A stretch of 13,396 bases of DNA from Kiritimatiellia bacterium. GTDB lineage: Bacteria; Verrucomicrobiota; Kiritimatiellia; RFP12; UBA1067. The notes below the pieces were generated by a model. The model was not told where the DNA came from. It did no database searches and saw nothing but the letters and a program-made list of their open reading frames with translations. A program made the position numbers and the translations under genes. Shown here in pieces: positions 13,278 to 13,396 of the stretch; the stretch's first letter is position 1; each line of letters opens with the position of its first letter. The stretch spans positions 1 through 13,396 of the forward strand of contig JAGBZQ010000115.1 in NCBI GenBank assembly GCA_017628165.1. Direction: 5' to 3'.

Positions 13278-13283
13278 ACCAAA
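13273..13283 (-). promoter_or_regulatory. rhaA promoter, extended -10
   Basis: The minus strand reads TTTGGTATACT, with an extended -10 (TG-G-TATACT). No good -35 is visible 16-18 bases upstream, as expected for an extended -10 promoter that may need an activator. The same 11 bases occur in the opposing promoter at 13350-13360. Confidence 0.5.
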
Positions 13284-13330
13284 TCAAATACAGGAAATGC
13301 GATAAATCAGAAAATTCATGGTACTGTTTA

Positions 13331-13360
13331 TTGATGGCTGCAAGCGATTTTTGGTATACT
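13331..13360 (+). promoter_or_regulatory. Rightward promoter for the gene starting at 13389
   Basis: TTGATG (13331-13336) and an extended -10 TGGTATACT (hexamer at 13355-13360) are spaced 18 bases. Transcription would begin near 13367, about 22 bases before the ATG. Confidence 0.55.
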
Positions 13361-13388
13361 CAAAGCTTAACAGAAAGGAACAGCTAAA

Positions 13389-13396
13389 ATGAAGAA
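13389..13396 (+). CDS. Start of a rightward gene (Met-Lys only)
   Basis: ATG AAG AA at the window edge is preceded by AGAAAGGA about 9 bases upstream and by a good promoter. Only two codons and part of a third are visible, so no product can be named. Its divergent arrangement with rhaA and shared promoter element suggest that it could be a co-regulated sugar-uptake or regulatory gene; this is inference from layout only. Confidence 0.5.

Noticed and set aside
12457..13305. 282-codon open frame on the plus strand opposite rhaA
   Set aside because: It lies fully antisense to rhaA and its regulatory region, with Arg/Leu/His-rich low-information composition; it is a shadow of codon bias.
1..13396. 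CRISPR arrays, tRNA or rRNA genes, insertion sequences, att sites
   Set aside because: I looked for direct repeat arrays, terminal inverted repeats, transposase or integrase motifs and tRNA-like cloverleaf segments by eye and saw none.

Overview
The window looks like chromosomal DNA of a Gram-negative bacterium. No mobile element, tRNA, rRNA or CRISPR array is visible. Gene density is high, Shine-Dalgarno sites are purine-rich, and several gene junctions are 4-base ATGA stop/start overlaps. The gene set is L-rhamnose isomerase with a class II aldolase, a short (about 640-residue) aconitase, a BatD-like secreted protein and a PglE-like sugar aminotransferase. That mix would fit a gut or sediment member of the Planctomycetes-Verrucomicrobia-Chlamydiae group such as Kiritimatiellota. 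The placement is a low-confidence inference.

Left edge (1-250): this stretch is AT-rich and holds two back-to-back promoters. One reads left into a truncated gene whose 19 visible residues match the start of DUF3990-type proteins. The other reads right into a two-gene unit, a low-molecular-weight phosphotyrosine phosphatase (251-697) followed one base later by uvrB (699-2681).

Centre (2717-13230): a single run of twelve minus-strand genes converges on uvrB, separated from it by 35 bases. In transcription order they are rhaA, an rlmB-like rRNA methyltransferase, a class II aldolase, pgpA, trmB, a membrane site-2-type protease, eda (KDPG aldolase), aconitase, a YkgJ-type cysteine-cluster protein, a YbgC-type thioesterase, a BatD-like/SH3b exported protein and a PglE-like aminotransferase. 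Four junctions are ATGA overlaps, one is a stop immediately followed by a start, and the longest gap is 43 bases. The whole block could be one operon of about 10.5 kb that mixes sugar catabolism (rhaA, aldolase, eda) with housekeeping RNA, lipid and TCA functions.

Right edge (13231-13396): a 158-base divergent regulatory region. It carries a 9-bp-arm inverted repeat over the rhaA promoter and an identical 11-base TTTGGTATACT block in the two opposing promoters. The first three codons of a rightward gene follow.

No stretch longer than 300 bases lacks a gene. I see mostly well-known families. The least ordinary items are the truncated DUF3990-like gene with a near-leaderless promoter, the BatD-SH3b fusion coupled to an orphan PglE-like enzyme, the mixed operon itself, and the rhaA operator-like structure.
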